A DNA stretch of 64,000 nt from JANMDU01 sp031375105. Its GTDB lineage: Bacteria; Pseudomonadota; Gammaproteobacteria; Burkholderiales; Burkholderiaceae_C. Positions 24,032-33,090 of this stretch are shown here, piece after piece (position 1 is the first letter of the stretch; the number at the start of each line of letters is the position of its first letter). The notes beneath the pieces were generated by a model that ran no database searches, was not told where the DNA came from, and saw only the letters and a program-made list of their open reading frames with translations. The translations under genes and the position numbers were made by a program. Where the stretch lies: positions 62,001 through 126,000 of the forward strand of contig JANMHJ010000050.1 of the NCBI GenBank assembly GCA_031375105.1. Reading direction: 5' to 3'.

Positions 24032-24697
24032 ATGAACAAGTTTCTCGCCGCCACCGTTGCCCTTTTTGTCTCCTGTGTGACCCTCACCGCCTCGGCTCAA
24101 GAAGTCAAAGGCGATGCCAAAGCAGGTCAAGCCAAGGCCGCCATGTGCATTGGTTGCCACGGCATTGTGGGCTACCAAGCCAGCTTCCCGGAGATTTACA
24201 AAGCCCCGATGATCTCTGGACAGAGCGGCAAATACATTTCTAACGCCTTGGCGGCGTATCAAAAAGGCGAGCGCAAGCATCCCACGATGTCTGCGATTGC
24301 GGCTTCTTTGTCTGAGCAAGACATGGCTGATTTGGCTGCTTATTACACGCAGCATGGCGTGGTGGCGGGCGCAACGCTGCCTGCCAAGGCTGACAAAGAG
24401 CCATCGGCTGCCGTCGGCGCCTTACTCACCAAAGGCGCTTGCATTTCTTGCCATGGCGCAAATTTCGCCAAGCCGATTGACCCGGGTTACCCCAAGATCG
24501 CAGGTCAGCATGCCGACTACCTTTTTGTGGCTCTGAAAGCCTACAAAACAGAAAACAACGCCAAAGTGGGCCGCTCTAATGGCGTGATGGCGGGCATTGC
24601 CAAGCAGTATTCCAATGCTGAGATGAAGGCCATGGCCAATTACATCAGCAGCCTGCCCGGCGACCTGAAGACCGTTAAACAGTCTCCTTTCAAGTGA
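24032..24697 (+). CDS. Periplasmic dihaem cytochrome c (c4-like)
   Basis: About 221 residues from ATG 24032, with a signal peptide ending TASAQ. Two class I haem sites, CIGCH (39-43) and CISCH (137-141), each with a distal Met region, make it a c4-like dihaem electron carrier. Betaproteobacterial c4 proteins carry electrons to terminal oxidases; the partner here is unknown. The gene faces away from the MoxR gene, so the 130-nt gap holds divergent promoters. Confidence 0.92.
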   Translation: MNKFLAATVALFVSCVTLTASAQEVKGDAKAGQAKAAMCIGCHGIVGYQASFPEIYKAPMISGQSGKYISNALAAYQKGERKHPTMSAIAASLSEQDMADLAAYYTQHGVVAGATLPAKADKEPSAAVGALLTKGACISCHGANFAKPIDPGYPKIAGQHADYLFVALKAYKTENNAKVGRSNGVMAGIAKQYSNAEMKAMANYISSLPGDLKTVKQSPFK

Positions 24698-24750
24698 TTT
24701 TTCGGTAACATCGTCTCTTCCAGCTTGATTTAGGCTGCGAGGAGAAGAAC

Positions 24751-25365
24751 ATGCCCGTGATCGTCGTGGCCAACCCCAAAGGCGGTGTTGGCAAAACCAC
24801 TTTATCTACCAATATCGCAGGCTACTACGCCTCGCGCGGCCATGCCGTGATGCTGGGCGATGCAGATCGCCAGCAGTCTTCCAAGCTATGGCTGGGGCTT
24901 CGCCCTTCTGCTGCAAGGCCGATTCTGAGCTGGGACGTGAGCAACGGCGTGGCCAAGCCGCCCAAGGGTGTGACGCATGTGGTGCTGGATACGCCGGGTG
25001 GTCTGCATGGCGGGCATTTCAAAGATGTGATGAAAGTGGCCGACAAAATCATCGTGCCACTGCAGCCGAGTGTGTTTGATATTTTTGCCACTCGCGCTTT
25101 CCTCGATCAACTCGCGCAAAGCAGCCACGCTAGTAAAGTGCAGGTGGGCGTTGTGGGCATGCGGGTGGATGCGCGCACGATTGCCGCAGACAAACTGCAA
25201 GAATTCGTAGGCAGTTTGGGGCTGCCGGTGCTCGGCTTTGTGCGCGACACGCAAAACTATATTCACCTCGCCGCGCGCGGCCTCACGCTCTGGGATGTTG
25301 CGCCCAGCCGTGTGGAAAAAGACTTGGCGCAATGGCAGGCTTTGACAGCCTTTTTGGATCAATGA
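24751..25365 (+). CDS. ParA/MinD-type ATPase
   Basis: A 204-residue deviant-Walker ATPase: KGGVGKTT at residues 10-17 and VLDTPGGLHGG for the A' region. No parB or parS-like gene is near, so it is an orphan, perhaps positioning a protein complex or acting in carbon metabolism or motility. It overlaps the next gene by 4 nt (ATGA). Confidence 0.88.
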   Translation: MPVIVVANPKGGVGKTTLSTNIAGYYASRGHAVMLGDADRQQSSKLWLGLRPSAARPILSWDVSNGVAKPPKGVTHVVLDTPGGLHGGHFKDVMKVADKIIVPLQPSVFDIFATRAFLDQLAQSSHASKVQVGVVGMRVDARTIAADKLQEFVGSLGLPVLGFVRDTQNYIHLAARGLTLWDVAPSRVEKDLAQWQALTAFLDQ

Positions 25366-25844
25366 ATATGGCAAGGTTTAAAACGATTTCAGAGTTGACG
25401 GCACTGCTTGGTCAAGAAGTTGCCGTGAGCGAGTGGACGCTGATCACACAGAGTCAAGTCGATAAGTTTGCTGAAGCCACGGGTGATTTCCAGTGGATTC
25501 ATGTGGATGTGGAGCGTGCCAAGGCAGGACCTTTTGGCGGTCCGATTGCGCATGGTTTTCTCACGCTCTCGTTAGTCCCCAAGTTTTTTGACGAGAGTTT
25601 GCAAATTGATGAGCCGAGCATGGGCGTGAATTACGGGCTCAATAAAGTGCGGTTTATGTCGCCTGTGCCCGTGGGAAGCCGTTTGCGTGGGCGCTTGACG
25701 CTGCTGGCGACCGAGCCCGTGACAGGACTGGGCGGCTCTTCTGGCGTGCAGATGACTTGGGAAGTGAAAATCGAGCGCGAGGGGCAAGACAAGCCGGTTT
25801 GCATTGCTGAAAGCTTGGCCCGGCGCTATCCTCAGCCTGCCTGA
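25362..25844 (+). CDS. MaoC-like (R)-hydratase
   Basis: A 160-residue hot-dog fold enzyme. The hydratase motif is visible as DFQWIHVDVERAKAGPFGG with catalytic Asp and His, followed by IAHGFLTLSLVPKF. MaoC-like enzymes hydrate (R)-specific enoyl-CoA, or act on related thioesters. Start at 25362 (ATGA overlap with the ParA gene) or 25368. No fatty-acid genes adjoin. Confidence 0.9.
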   Translation: MNMARFKTISELTALLGQEVAVSEWTLITQSQVDKFAEATGDFQWIHVDVERAKAGPFGGPIAHGFLTLSLVPKFFDESLQIDEPSMGVNYGLNKVRFMSPVPVGSRLRGRLTLLATEPVTGLGGSSGVQMTWEVKIEREGQDKPVCIAESLARRYPQPA

Positions 25845-25897
25845 GGCGGTGGGCAAGGTCAAGCACCCCAGTTCCCGAAGGCGCTGAGTGCTTGGGT

Positions 25898-25903
25898 TAT
25901 AAT
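25898..25903 (+). promoter_or_regulatory. Likely rpmE2 -10 element
   Basis: TATAAT inside TTGGGTTATAATTG, about 100 nt before the L31 start. No good -35 is visible. The leader carries no clear riboswitch or L31 autoregulatory fold that I can name. Confidence 0.5.
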
Positions 25904-26002
25904 TGAAAGCTTTGCTGCTGGTAAGTACGTGTTCTGTTTCCCAAGCGCATCCGAGTCCGGATGCCCAGAATCGCGCGGCTACCCACCCTGAAAGGCGACC
26001 CC

Positions 26003-26272
26003 ATGAAAGAAGGCATTCACCCTAACTACCGCGAAGTATGCTTCGTGGATTTGTCTAACAATTCCCAGTTTGTGATCCGCTCCTGCGTGAACGCCAAGGA
26101 AATGATCAAGATGGCCGACGGCAAGGAATTGCCTCTGTTCAAGCTGGATACCTCCAGCGAATCGCATCCTTTCTACACCGGCACACAAAAATCTGTGGAC
26201 AGCATGGGTGGCCGCGTGGAGAAATTCCGCAACCGCTTTGCTCGCACCACTCCTGCAGCCGCTAAGAAGTAA
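26003..26272 (+). CDS. rpmE2: Ribosomal protein L31 type B
   Basis: An 89-residue 50S subunit protein with the type B pattern MKEGIHPNYREVCFVD and SHPFYTG. It lacks the CxxC zinc ligands of type A, so it is the zinc-free form that replaces type A under zinc shortage in some bacteria. ATG 26003 is chosen from homology. No zinc-repressor site is evident upstream; it may simply be the only L31. Confidence 0.95.
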   Translation: MKEGIHPNYREVCFVDLSNNSQFVIRSCVNAKEMIKMADGKELPLFKLDTSSESHPFYTGTQKSVDSMGGRVEKFRNRFARTTPAAAKK

Positions 26273-26285
26273 TTTCTTGCAGCGC

Positions 26286-26344
26286 GAACAGCTTCAAAAC
26301 TGTTCACAATACAAAGGCAGTCTGGGCAACCAGCCTGCCTTTTT
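26286..26344 (+). terminator. Tandem hairpins after rpmE2
   Basis: GAACAG and CTGTTC pair at 26286-26305. AAAGGCAG and CTGCCTTT, with an inner CTGG/CCAG pair around GCAA, form a second, larger hairpin at 26313-26342 that runs into a T-tract. The second is a good intrinsic terminator, 7 nt before the next start codon. Confidence 0.85.
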
Positions 26345-26350
26345 CATTGC

Positions 26351-28096
26351 ATGCCTCTCATGAACGCCCCGTCGCCCGCTCACAACTTGTCAAGCAACGC
26401 TGCAACACCTGCCACCACGCCCGCCATCGTCACGCAAGAGGCTGTGCGCCGCCTGCCGCGCTGGGCCTTGCTGCTGCTGAGCGTGGCGTATGTGCTGGCG
26501 GGGTTTTTAGGGCGCGAACCTTGGAAGAACGCAGACATCGCTTCCTTTGGACTGATGCGCGAGCTGGCGTTAGGTCTAAGCGATGCGCTCGCCCCCAAGA
26601 TGCTGGGCCAGGCACCCGATATGCTGGGCTTGCTCCCCTACTGGTTGGGCGCAGGCTTTATCAAGCTTAATGCCGCCATGGGCAACCTGTTGCCCATGGA
26701 TGTGGCCGCTCGCATTCCTTTTGCCTTGCTATTGGCATTGGCACTGACCAGCACCTGGTATGCCGTGTATTACTTGGCGCGTTTGCCTGCAGCGCAACCT
26801 GTGGCATTTGCATTTGGTGGCGAAGCAGAGCCAGTGGATTACGCACGCAGTCTGGCCGATGGCAGCCTGTTGGCGCTGATGGCGATGTTTGGCCTTGCTC
26901 AGCTCTCACACGAAACCACGCCCACACTGGCGCAACTGGCCTTCTCTGCACTGCTGTTTTATGCGGTGGCCGCTTCGATGCTAGGCATATGGGCTCCTGC
27001 CATTGCACTCATTCTTGCCAGCTTCGGGCTGGCGCTGTCGGGCACACCCGCGTTCGGCCTGGCTTTGTGCCTGGCAGGCGCTTGTGTTCGCGTCATGCAG
27101 CGCGATACGCGTGCTTGGGGCTGGGCGATCGGTATGGCAGTCTGTGGTGTGCTCTCTACTTGGCTGGCGCTTGGACTGGGGCAATGGCATGCGCAACTGG
27201 GTAGTTTGCCTGGCAGCTCGCGCGAGTGGCTGAATTTAGGCAAACTGTGGGTTTGGTTCACTTGGCCTGCTTGGCCACTGGCCTTGCTCGCGCTGTGGCG
27301 CTGGCGGCTGTGGTGGCGCAGCTTGCATATAGCTTGGCCTACTGCCGTGTTGCTGGTGATGGTGATCGCTACCATCGTGCGGCCAGGCGCTGATCGCACT
27401 TTGCTGCTGGCTTTGCCCGCCTTTGCCTGTTTGGCCACGATGGCTTTGCCGACTTTGCATCGCAGCGTGAGCGCACTTGTGGATTGGTTCACAATTTTGT
27501 TCTTTGCGGGCTGCGGCATCGTGATCTGGGTGATTTATATCTCGATGCATTTGAATATTCCGCCCAAACCAGCAGCCAATGTGCGGCGCTTGCTGCCGGG
27601 TTTTGAGCCGAGTTTTTCAAGCATTGCTTTGGCTGCGGCTTTGATCGCCACCCTTGGCTGGATAGCGGTGATCGTGTGGCGCACGGGTCGGCATCGTTCA
27701 GCATTGTGGAAGTCTCTGGTGATTCCCGCTAGCGGCGCTGTGACTTGCTGGATTTTGCTGACCACGCTGTGGATGCCGATCCTCGATTACGCGCGCAGCT
27801 ATGCGCCGATGATTGCGCGCGTGCAGCTGCATGTGGGCAAAGCCAGTTGCGTGCATGGTGTCTCGCTCACGCAGGCGCAAGCGGCGGCTTTGCAGTTTCA
27901 TGGGCGCTATGAGCTTGTTCCTTTGAGCGCAGGAGAAGTACCGGTCAAACCATGTGATTGGTTGGTCATCGATGCTGAAAAACTCAAGCTTTCTGGCTTC
28001 AGCCTGCCTGCGGGCTGGCAGGCCGTGCAAAGCGTGCGCCGCCGTTCCTCCACGGATTCTGAGACGCTGCTGATTTTCAAGCGCACTGGCGCTTGA
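26351..28096 (+). CDS. Polytopic membrane protein, GT-C glycosyltransferase-like
   Basis: A 581-residue protein with about 12-13 membrane helices and a C-terminal soluble part (about 480-581). The first loop motif GREPWKNADIASF has acidic residues where ArnT/PMT-type GT-C enzymes have their catalytic Asp. A role in transferring a sugar from a polyprenyl donor is possible but not proven. The gene begins directly after the rpmE2 terminator and is followed after 1 nt by the MATE gene. Confidence 0.75.
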   Translation: MPLMNAPSPAHNLSSNAATPATTPAIVTQEAVRRLPRWALLLLSVAYVLAGFLGREPWKNADIASFGLMRELALGLSDALAPKMLGQAPDMLGLLPYWLGAGFIKLNAAMGNLLPMDVAARIPFALLLALALTSTWYAVYYLARLPAAQPVAFAFGGEAEPVDYARSLADGSLLALMAMFGLAQLSHETTPTLAQLAFSALLFYAVAASMLGIWAPAIALILASFGLALSGTPAFGLALCLAGACVRVMQRDTRAWGWAIGMAVCGVLSTWLALGLGQWHAQLGSLPGSSREWLNLGKLWVWFTWPAWPLALLALWRWRLWWRSLHIAWPTAVLLVMVIATIVRPGADRTLLLALPAFACLATMALPTLHRSVSALVDWFTILFFAGCGIVIWVIYISMHLNIPPKPAANVRRLLPGFEPSFSSIALAAALIATLGWIAVIVWRTGRHRSALWKSLVIPASGAVTCWILLTTLWMPILDYARSYAPMIARVQLHVGKASCVHGVSLTQAQAAALQFHGRYELVPLSAGEVPVKPCDWLVIDAEKLKLSGFSLPAGWQAVQSVRRRSSTDSETLLIFKRTGA

Positions 28097-28097
28097 A

Positions 28098-29498
28098 ATG
28101 AGTGCAGATTTGCCAGCAAACGCGACGTCCACACGCAAAGAACTTGGCGTGATCGCGGATCACGCGAAAGTGATCGTGGTGGGGCAACTGGCCACCATGG
28201 CTTATGGCGTGACGGATGCTGTGGTGGCCGGGCGCTATTCTGATGAAGCACTGGCCACGTTGGCAGTGGCTTCGAGCATTTTCATTAGCATCTATGTGAG
28301 CCTGATGAGTGTGATGCAAGCCTTGATGCCGATTTACTCAGAGCTGCATGGTGCGAAGAAACCTTTGGAACTAGGAAGTGCATTTCGCCAGTCCATCTAT
28401 CTGGGGCTGGCGCTCATGCTATTTGGGATGGCGGTGATGATGCAGTCAGGTTTTTTCTTGGCATGGTTTGGTGTGCCTTCAAGCCTTCAGCCTGAGGCTG
28501 AGCATTACCTGAGCATTCTGGGCTGGGCCTTGATTCCCACGCTGGGTTTTCGCATGTTTTCTGCCCTCAACCAGTCATTGGGTGCGCCCAAGATCGTGAT
28601 GCTGTTGCAAATGGCTTCGCTGCTGGTGAAGATTCCGCTCACGGTGTGGTTTGTGTATGGCGGCCTGGGTTTGCCATCGATGGGCGTGGTGGGCTGCGCT
28701 TGGGCCAGCTTTGTGGTCAATTGCTTGATGTTTGTGGCGGCGCTGGTGGCTCTGCGTCAGTTGGATTTGTATAAACCACTGGCGCTGTTTGTGCGTTTTG
28801 AAAAACCACATTGGCCGCGTTTGAAAGCCTACGCTGTATTGGGTATTCCCGCCGGTTTGGCCAGCATGGTGGAAGTCACTTCGTATGCCTTGATGGGTTT
28901 GCTGGTGGCGCGCATGGGGATTTTGGCGACAGCCTCCCATCAAATTGCAGCCAGCATGGCGGCGGTGCTTTTCATGCTGCCGCTCTCGCTCTCCATTGCA
29001 AGCTGCGCGCGGGTGTCGTATTGGATGGGCGCAGGAGACCCGGTGCAGGCCGGGCGTTTGGCCAAAGCGGCACTCTGGCTTACGGTCGCCGTGGCTCTTG
29101 TTGCCAGCAGCTTCATGGCTTTGCTGGCTGTGCAGATTTCACAGCTCTATTCCGCTAGCCCGCAAGTGGCCAACTTGGGTGCTGGCTTGCTGCTGTTTGT
29201 GGCGCTGTATCACGTGGCCGATGCTTGGCAAACGATTGGCTGCTTTTTACTGCGCTGCTGGCGCATTACGGTGATGCCGCTCGTGGTGTATGGTTTTGCG
29301 CTTTGGGGGCTGGGCTTGGGCGGCGGTTTTGTGTTGGCTTACCAAGGCTTTGGCTCAGTGGCCGCTTGGCAAACGCCAGCCGCATTTTGGCTGGTGGGAT
29401 CGGTGGCGCTGTGTGTGGCTGCCGCAGCGTTTCAGTGGCGTATTTGGCGGCTTACGCAGTATGTTGAGGGCGCACCAAGCGGTTCGAAGGCAGTGTAA
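28098..29498 (+). CDS. MATE family efflux transporter
   Basis: A 466-residue protein with twelve hydrophobic helices in two related halves, the MATE architecture (GVTDAVVAGRYSDEALATLAVASS in helix 1-2 region, broken here only by description). MATE pumps export cationic drugs or metabolites using sodium or proton gradients. It starts 1 nt after the GT-C-like gene, so the two form an operon. Its last 47 nt overlap the end of the convergent phoR gene. Confidence 0.9.
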   Translation: MSADLPANATSTRKELGVIADHAKVIVVGQLATMAYGVTDAVVAGRYSDEALATLAVASSIFISIYVSLMSVMQALMPIYSELHGAKKPLELGSAFRQSIYLGLALMLFGMAVMMQSGFFLAWFGVPSSLQPEAEHYLSILGWALIPTLGFRMFSALNQSLGAPKIVMLLQMASLLVKIPLTVWFVYGGLGLPSMGVVGCAWASFVVNCLMFVAALVALRQLDLYKPLALFVRFEKPHWPRLKAYAVLGIPAGLASMVEVTSYALMGLLVARMGILATASHQIAASMAAVLFMLPLSLSIASCARVSYWMGAGDPVQAGRLAKAALWLTVAVALVASSFMALLAVQISQLYSASPQVANLGAGLLLFVALYHVADAWQTIGCFLLRCWRITVMPLVVYGFALWGLGLGGGFVLAYQGFGSVAAWQTPAAFWLVGSVALCVAAAAFQWRIWRLTQYVEGAPSGSKAV

Positions 29499-30804
29499 AG
29501 ACAAAGCGTGAGCCTTTGCCCAGTTCTGAGCTGATCTTGAGTTCGCCACCATGGCGCTGCACCACATGCTTGACGATAGACAGGCCCAGTCCGGTGCCTC
29601 CGCTCTCGCGCGAGCGACTGCGGTCTACGCGATAAAAACGCTCAGTCAGGCGCGGCAGGTGCTCAGGCGCAATGCCTGCGCCACTGTCTTGCACAGCAAA
29701 CTCTGCCCGGCCATCAGGCAGCAAGGCCCAGCTCACATCGACAGAGCCACCTGGTGGTGTGTAGCGCAGCGCATTTTGAACGAGATTGCCTGTGGCGCTA
29801 AGCAGCTCGGTGCGGTCGCCCAGCAACTGATAATCGCCAGCTTCGCAGAAGAAATGCAGACGATGCGTGCTGTTGCCAGGCAAATCCATCACCTGCATCA
29901 TCGCGCGTGCATCGCGCTCGAGCTGCGTCATGAGCTGGCTCATGGGCATACTGGTTTCAAAGCTGGGCGCAGGGCTGGCTTCTAGGCGCGATAGTGTGAG
30001 TAGATCACTCACCAAACTCTGCATGCGCTGGCTTTGCTCTTGCATCATGCCTAGGTAGCGGCTGCGCTGAGATTCATTGAGCGGCAAGTTTTGGAGCGTT
30101 TCGACAAAACCGGAGAGCACGGTGAGTGGTGTGCGGATTTCGTGAGACACATTGGCTACAAAATCGCGGCGCTGAGCTTCTGCCAATTCAAGGGCCGTGA
30201 TATCACGCACCAGCATCAGCAGGCGCGAAACACTGCCCTGAACGCTAGAGCCATAACGATGAAGCTGCAAACTCAAGCGCTTCGGAATTTGCGGGGTGCT
30301 GCTGCCTGCTTCAAAAACCACCTCATGAGAAAAATCACCCCTTTGCAGATACTCTGCAAACTCTGGTGCGCGGACCAAGTTGGTGATGTGCTGCAAGACA
30401 TCGCGTTGCGCATCAATCTCTAACAGCTGCGCGCCCGTTTGATTGCTCCATTCGATACGGTTTTGTGCATCCAGCAGCAAGACACCATTTGGAGAGGCCT
30501 GAATGGCGGAGAGAAAATCTTGCAAGCGTTGATCGCTTTGCACCAGCTGCTGGTCACGCGTGCGCAGCAAATGACGCACGCGCTGGGTAAGCTGTCCCCA
30601 GTTGCCATTGGATTCTTGCATGGGCAAGCCCGCCTGGGCGTTGCGTAATTGCTGATCAAACTGGCGCAATCGCAAGCCATCCCATACAAACCAAACTGAT
30701 ATACCTAAGAGACTGCCCCAGATCGCATTTCTTAGAGAAAAAAGCGCGGCAGCCGATAAGAAACCTACGCCGAGTGCTATCAAAAATGTAGTGACGCGAT
30801 TCAT
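29452..30804 (-). CDS. phoR: Phosphate sensor histidine kinase PhoR
   Basis: A 450-residue inner-membrane kinase with N-terminal helices (about 5-43), a PAS domain (about 95-205), the H-box FVANVSHEIRTPL with His221, and ATPase motifs (NLVQNALRYTPPGG, DSGAGI, GGTGLGLSIVKHV). It controls PhoB in response to phosphate through PstSCAB and PhoU. It is the last gene of the pst-pho unit. The first membrane helix is encoded by a copy of the dispersed repeat. The 3' end overlaps the convergent MATE gene by 47 nt. Confidence 0.96.
   Translation of the reverse strand: MNRVTTFLIALGVGFLSAAALFSLRNAIWGSLLGISVWFVWDGLRLRQFDQQLRNAQAGLPMQESNGNWGQLTQRVRHLLRTRDQQLVQSDQRLQDFLSAIQASPNGVLLLDAQNRIEWSNQTGAQLLEIDAQRDVLQHITNLVRAPEFAEYLQRGDFSHEVVFEAGSSTPQIPKRLSLQLHRYGSSVQGSVSRLLMLVRDITALELAEAQRRDFVANVSHEIRTPLTVLSGFVETLQNLPLNESQRSRYLGMMQEQSQRMQSLVSDLLTLSRLEASPAPSFETSMPMSQLMTQLERDARAMMQVMDLPGNSTHRLHFFCEAGDYQLLGDRTELLSATGNLVQNALRYTPPGGSVDVSWALLPDGRAEFAVQDSGAGIAPEHLPRLTERFYRVDRSRSRESGGTGLGLSIVKHVVQRHGGELKISSELGKGSRFVFTLPSNRLVRPQHTA
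30752..30797 (+). repeat. Dispersed repeat inside phoR (encodes first helix)
   Basis: On the + strand it reads GCAGCCGATAAGAAACCTAC, GCCGAGTGCTATC and ATGTAGTG, matching the CCGTTATA..CTGCGCAGAGTGCTAT core block by block. It encodes TTFLIALGVGFLSAA. Confidence 0.65.
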
Positions 30805-30816
30805 CGCATGCTTATG

Positions 30817-31518
30817 CTAAGCGGATACCGGCGACACCTGTGCAGTGATACGGTAACCCGCGCCTCGCACGGTATCGATCATATTGCCTGCGCCTTGCAA
30901 TGCTTCGCGCAGGCGCTTGATATGTACATCGACTGTGCGCTCTTCGATAAACACGTGATCGCCCCAGACCTTATCAAGCAACTGGCTGCGACTGTGTACA
31001 CGCTCGGGATGCGCCATCAAGTAGCGTAGCAACTTGAACTCTGTAGGCCCGACTTTGAGTTCACCGCCTTGCCAGCTCACGCGGTGAGTGGCGCTGTCTA
31101 GCGCAAGGGAGCCAATGCTGAGTGACTGGGCGGTTTGTTCGGGTGCACGGCGACGCAAAATCGCTCGGATACGGGCCATCAACTCTTGTGTGGAAAAGGG
31201 CTTGGTGATGTAATCATCGGCACCCGCATCCAAACCTTGGATTTTGTCCATTTCTTCGGAGCGCGCAGTGAGCAGCAGAATCGGGACTTGGCGCGTGCGC
31301 TCGGCTTTGCGCCACTGGCGAGCAAGTGCAATGCCACTGGCCCCGGGCAGCATCCAGTCAAGCAAGATGATGTCGGGCAACACGGCATCCAGCTCACGCT
31401 GCGCCTGTTCGCCGTCCATGCAAACAATCGGCTCAAAGCCGTTGTGGCGCAGGTTGATAGCCAGCAATTCGGAGATCGCTGGCTCGTCCTCAACAATCAG
31501 AGCGCGTAAACGTTTCAT
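30817..31518 (-). CDS. phoB: Phosphate response regulator PhoB
   Basis: A 233-residue OmpR-type regulator: receiver domain with phospho-acceptor Asp54 (ILLDWMLP), Thr84 and Lys106, then a winged helix with EERTVDVHIKRLREAL. When phosphorylated it binds Pho boxes; sites are visible upstream of pstS, ppk, phoX and the lipoprotein gene at 44765. It lies between phoU and phoR. Confidence 0.97.
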   Translation of the reverse strand: MKRLRALIVEDEPAISELLAINLRHNGFEPIVCMDGEQAQRELDAVLPDIILLDWMLPGASGIALARQWRKAERTRQVPILLLTARSEEMDKIQGLDAGADDYITKPFSTQELMARIRAILRRRAPEQTAQSLSIGSLALDSATHRVSWQGGELKVGPTEFKLLRYLMAHPERVHSRSQLLDKVWGDHVFIEERTVDVHIKRLREALQGAGNMIDTVRGAGYRITAQVSPVSA

Positions 31519-31541
31519 AAGAAGGATTGTGTCATGAGATT

Positions 31542-32243
31542 TCAGCGCAAAGCCGATTCAATTTCGTCAATTGACGTGTGGCGCACGTCCGTGCCTTCCA
31601 CAATGTAGATGATAGATTCAGCGATGTTTTTGGCATGATCGCCCACACGCTCCAGCGCTTTTGCCACAAAGAGCAAATCCAAGCTTGGAGAAATGGTGCG
31701 TGGATCTTCCATCATGTAGGTGACGAGTTTGCGGATGAAGCCGTTGAATTCGCGGTCAATGGCATCGTCTTCTTTCAGAATCTCGACAGCCATGGCCGTG
31801 TCTAAACGCGCAAAACCATCCAGAGATTTACGCAGCAAGCCACTGGCCAATTCCAAACCAACACGCAATTCGCTGGAAGGCAAAGAACGGGTGGCTCCGC
31901 TGGCAATGATGCTTTTGACCATGCGGGCGATTTTGTGCGCTTCGTCGCCAATACGCTCTAAATTTGCTGTGACCCGGGCGATGGCCATCAGCAGACGAAG
32001 ATCGCGCGCTGTCGGTTGGCGGCGGCCAATGATGGAGCTGAGATCGTGATCAATTTGCACTTCCATCGCGTTCACGCGCTTCTCAGCGGTGATCACGCGA
32101 TCTGCGGTTTCAGCGCTGAAAGTCGCAAGCGCTTCAATCGCACCGCGCATTTGCGATTCCACCAAGCCGCCCATTTCCATGAGGCGGCCAGAAATAGCAT
32201 TAAGATCAGAATCAAATTGGGAGGAGAGGTGTTTATCTGGCAT
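31542..32243 (-). CDS. phoU: Phosphate signalling protein PhoU
   Basis: A 233-residue protein made of two three-helix bundles, with repeated metal-site motifs (RIGDEAHKIARM and RVGDHAKNIAES). It links PstSCAB to PhoR, keeping PhoB silent when phosphate is ample. It follows pstB by 35 nt. Confidence 0.96.
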   Translation of the reverse strand: MPDKHLSSQFDSDLNAISGRLMEMGGLVESQMRGAIEALATFSAETADRVITAEKRVNAMEVQIDHDLSSIIGRRQPTARDLRLLMAIARVTANLERIGDEAHKIARMVKSIIASGATRSLPSSELRVGLELASGLLRKSLDGFARLDTAMAVEILKEDDAIDREFNGFIRKLVTYMMEDPRTISPSLDLLFVAKALERVGDHAKNIAESIIYIVEGTDVRHTSIDEIESALR

Positions 32244-32278
32244 GGGAAATCCTTTTTTATCTGGTGGGCTGACGTGGA

Positions 32279-33064
32279 TTAGCCGAAACGGCCCGTGATG
32301 TAGTCTTCTGTTTCTTTGCGTGCAGGTTTGAAAAACATGCTTTCTGTGTCACCAAATTCCATCAGATCGCCCAAGTACATGTAGGCAGTGTAGTCTGAAC
32401 AACGCGCAGCTTGTTGCATGTTGTGAGTGACGATCACGACGGTGTAATCGCTTTTCAATTCAGCAATCAACTCTTCAATTTTGGCAGTAGAAATAGGATC
32501 AAGCGCCGAGCAGGGCTCATCAAGAAGCAAGACTTGAGGAAGCACCGCAATACCACGTGCGATGCACAAACGTTGCTGCTGACCACCAGACAAACTTGCG
32601 CCGTTTTGCTGGAGTTTGTCTTTCACTTCACCCCACAGGGCCGCTTTGCGCAAGGCCCACTCCACGCGGTCATCCATCTCGGAGTTGTTCATGTTTTCAA
32701 AGAGCCTCACACCGAATGCAATGTTGTCGTAGATTGACATGGGAAACGGCGTAGGCTTTTGAAAGACCATGCCCACCTTGGCACGGATCAAGGCAACGTC
32801 TTGCTTACTTGTGAGTAGATTTTCACCATCAAGCGCAATCTCACCCGTAGCTCGCTGATCAGGATACAGCTCAAACATGCGGTTCATGGTGCGCAGTAAG
32901 GTCGATTTGCCACAACCGGAAGGGCCGATGAAAGCGGTGACCTTTTTCTCTGGAATAGTCAGGTTGATATTTTTAAGTGCGTGAAACTTACCGTAATAAA
33001 AATTGAGATCACGCACGACCATCTTTGATGGTTCTGTAGGCAGACGGGGCTTGGTATTTTCCAT
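32279..33064 (-). CDS. pstB: Phosphate ABC transporter ATPase PstB
   Basis: A 261-residue ATPase with Walker A GPSGCGKST (47-55), signature LSGGQQQRLCIARG and Walker B VLLLDEPCSALDP. It drives high-affinity phosphate import through PstC and PstA. Confidence 0.97.
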   Translation of the reverse strand: MENTKPRLPTEPSKMVVRDLNFYYGKFHALKNINLTIPEKKVTAFIGPSGCGKSTLLRTMNRMFELYPDQRATGEIALDGENLLTSKQDVALIRAKVGMVFQKPTPFPMSIYDNIAFGVRLFENMNNSEMDDRVEWALRKAALWGEVKDKLQQNGASLSGGQQQRLCIARGIAVLPQVLLLDEPCSALDPISTAKIEELIAELKSDYTVVIVTHNMQQAARCSDYTAYMYLGDLMEFGDTESMFFKPARKETEDYITGRFG

Positions 33065-33090
33065 GGTATTTCAATGTGTTGTGTTGAGCT

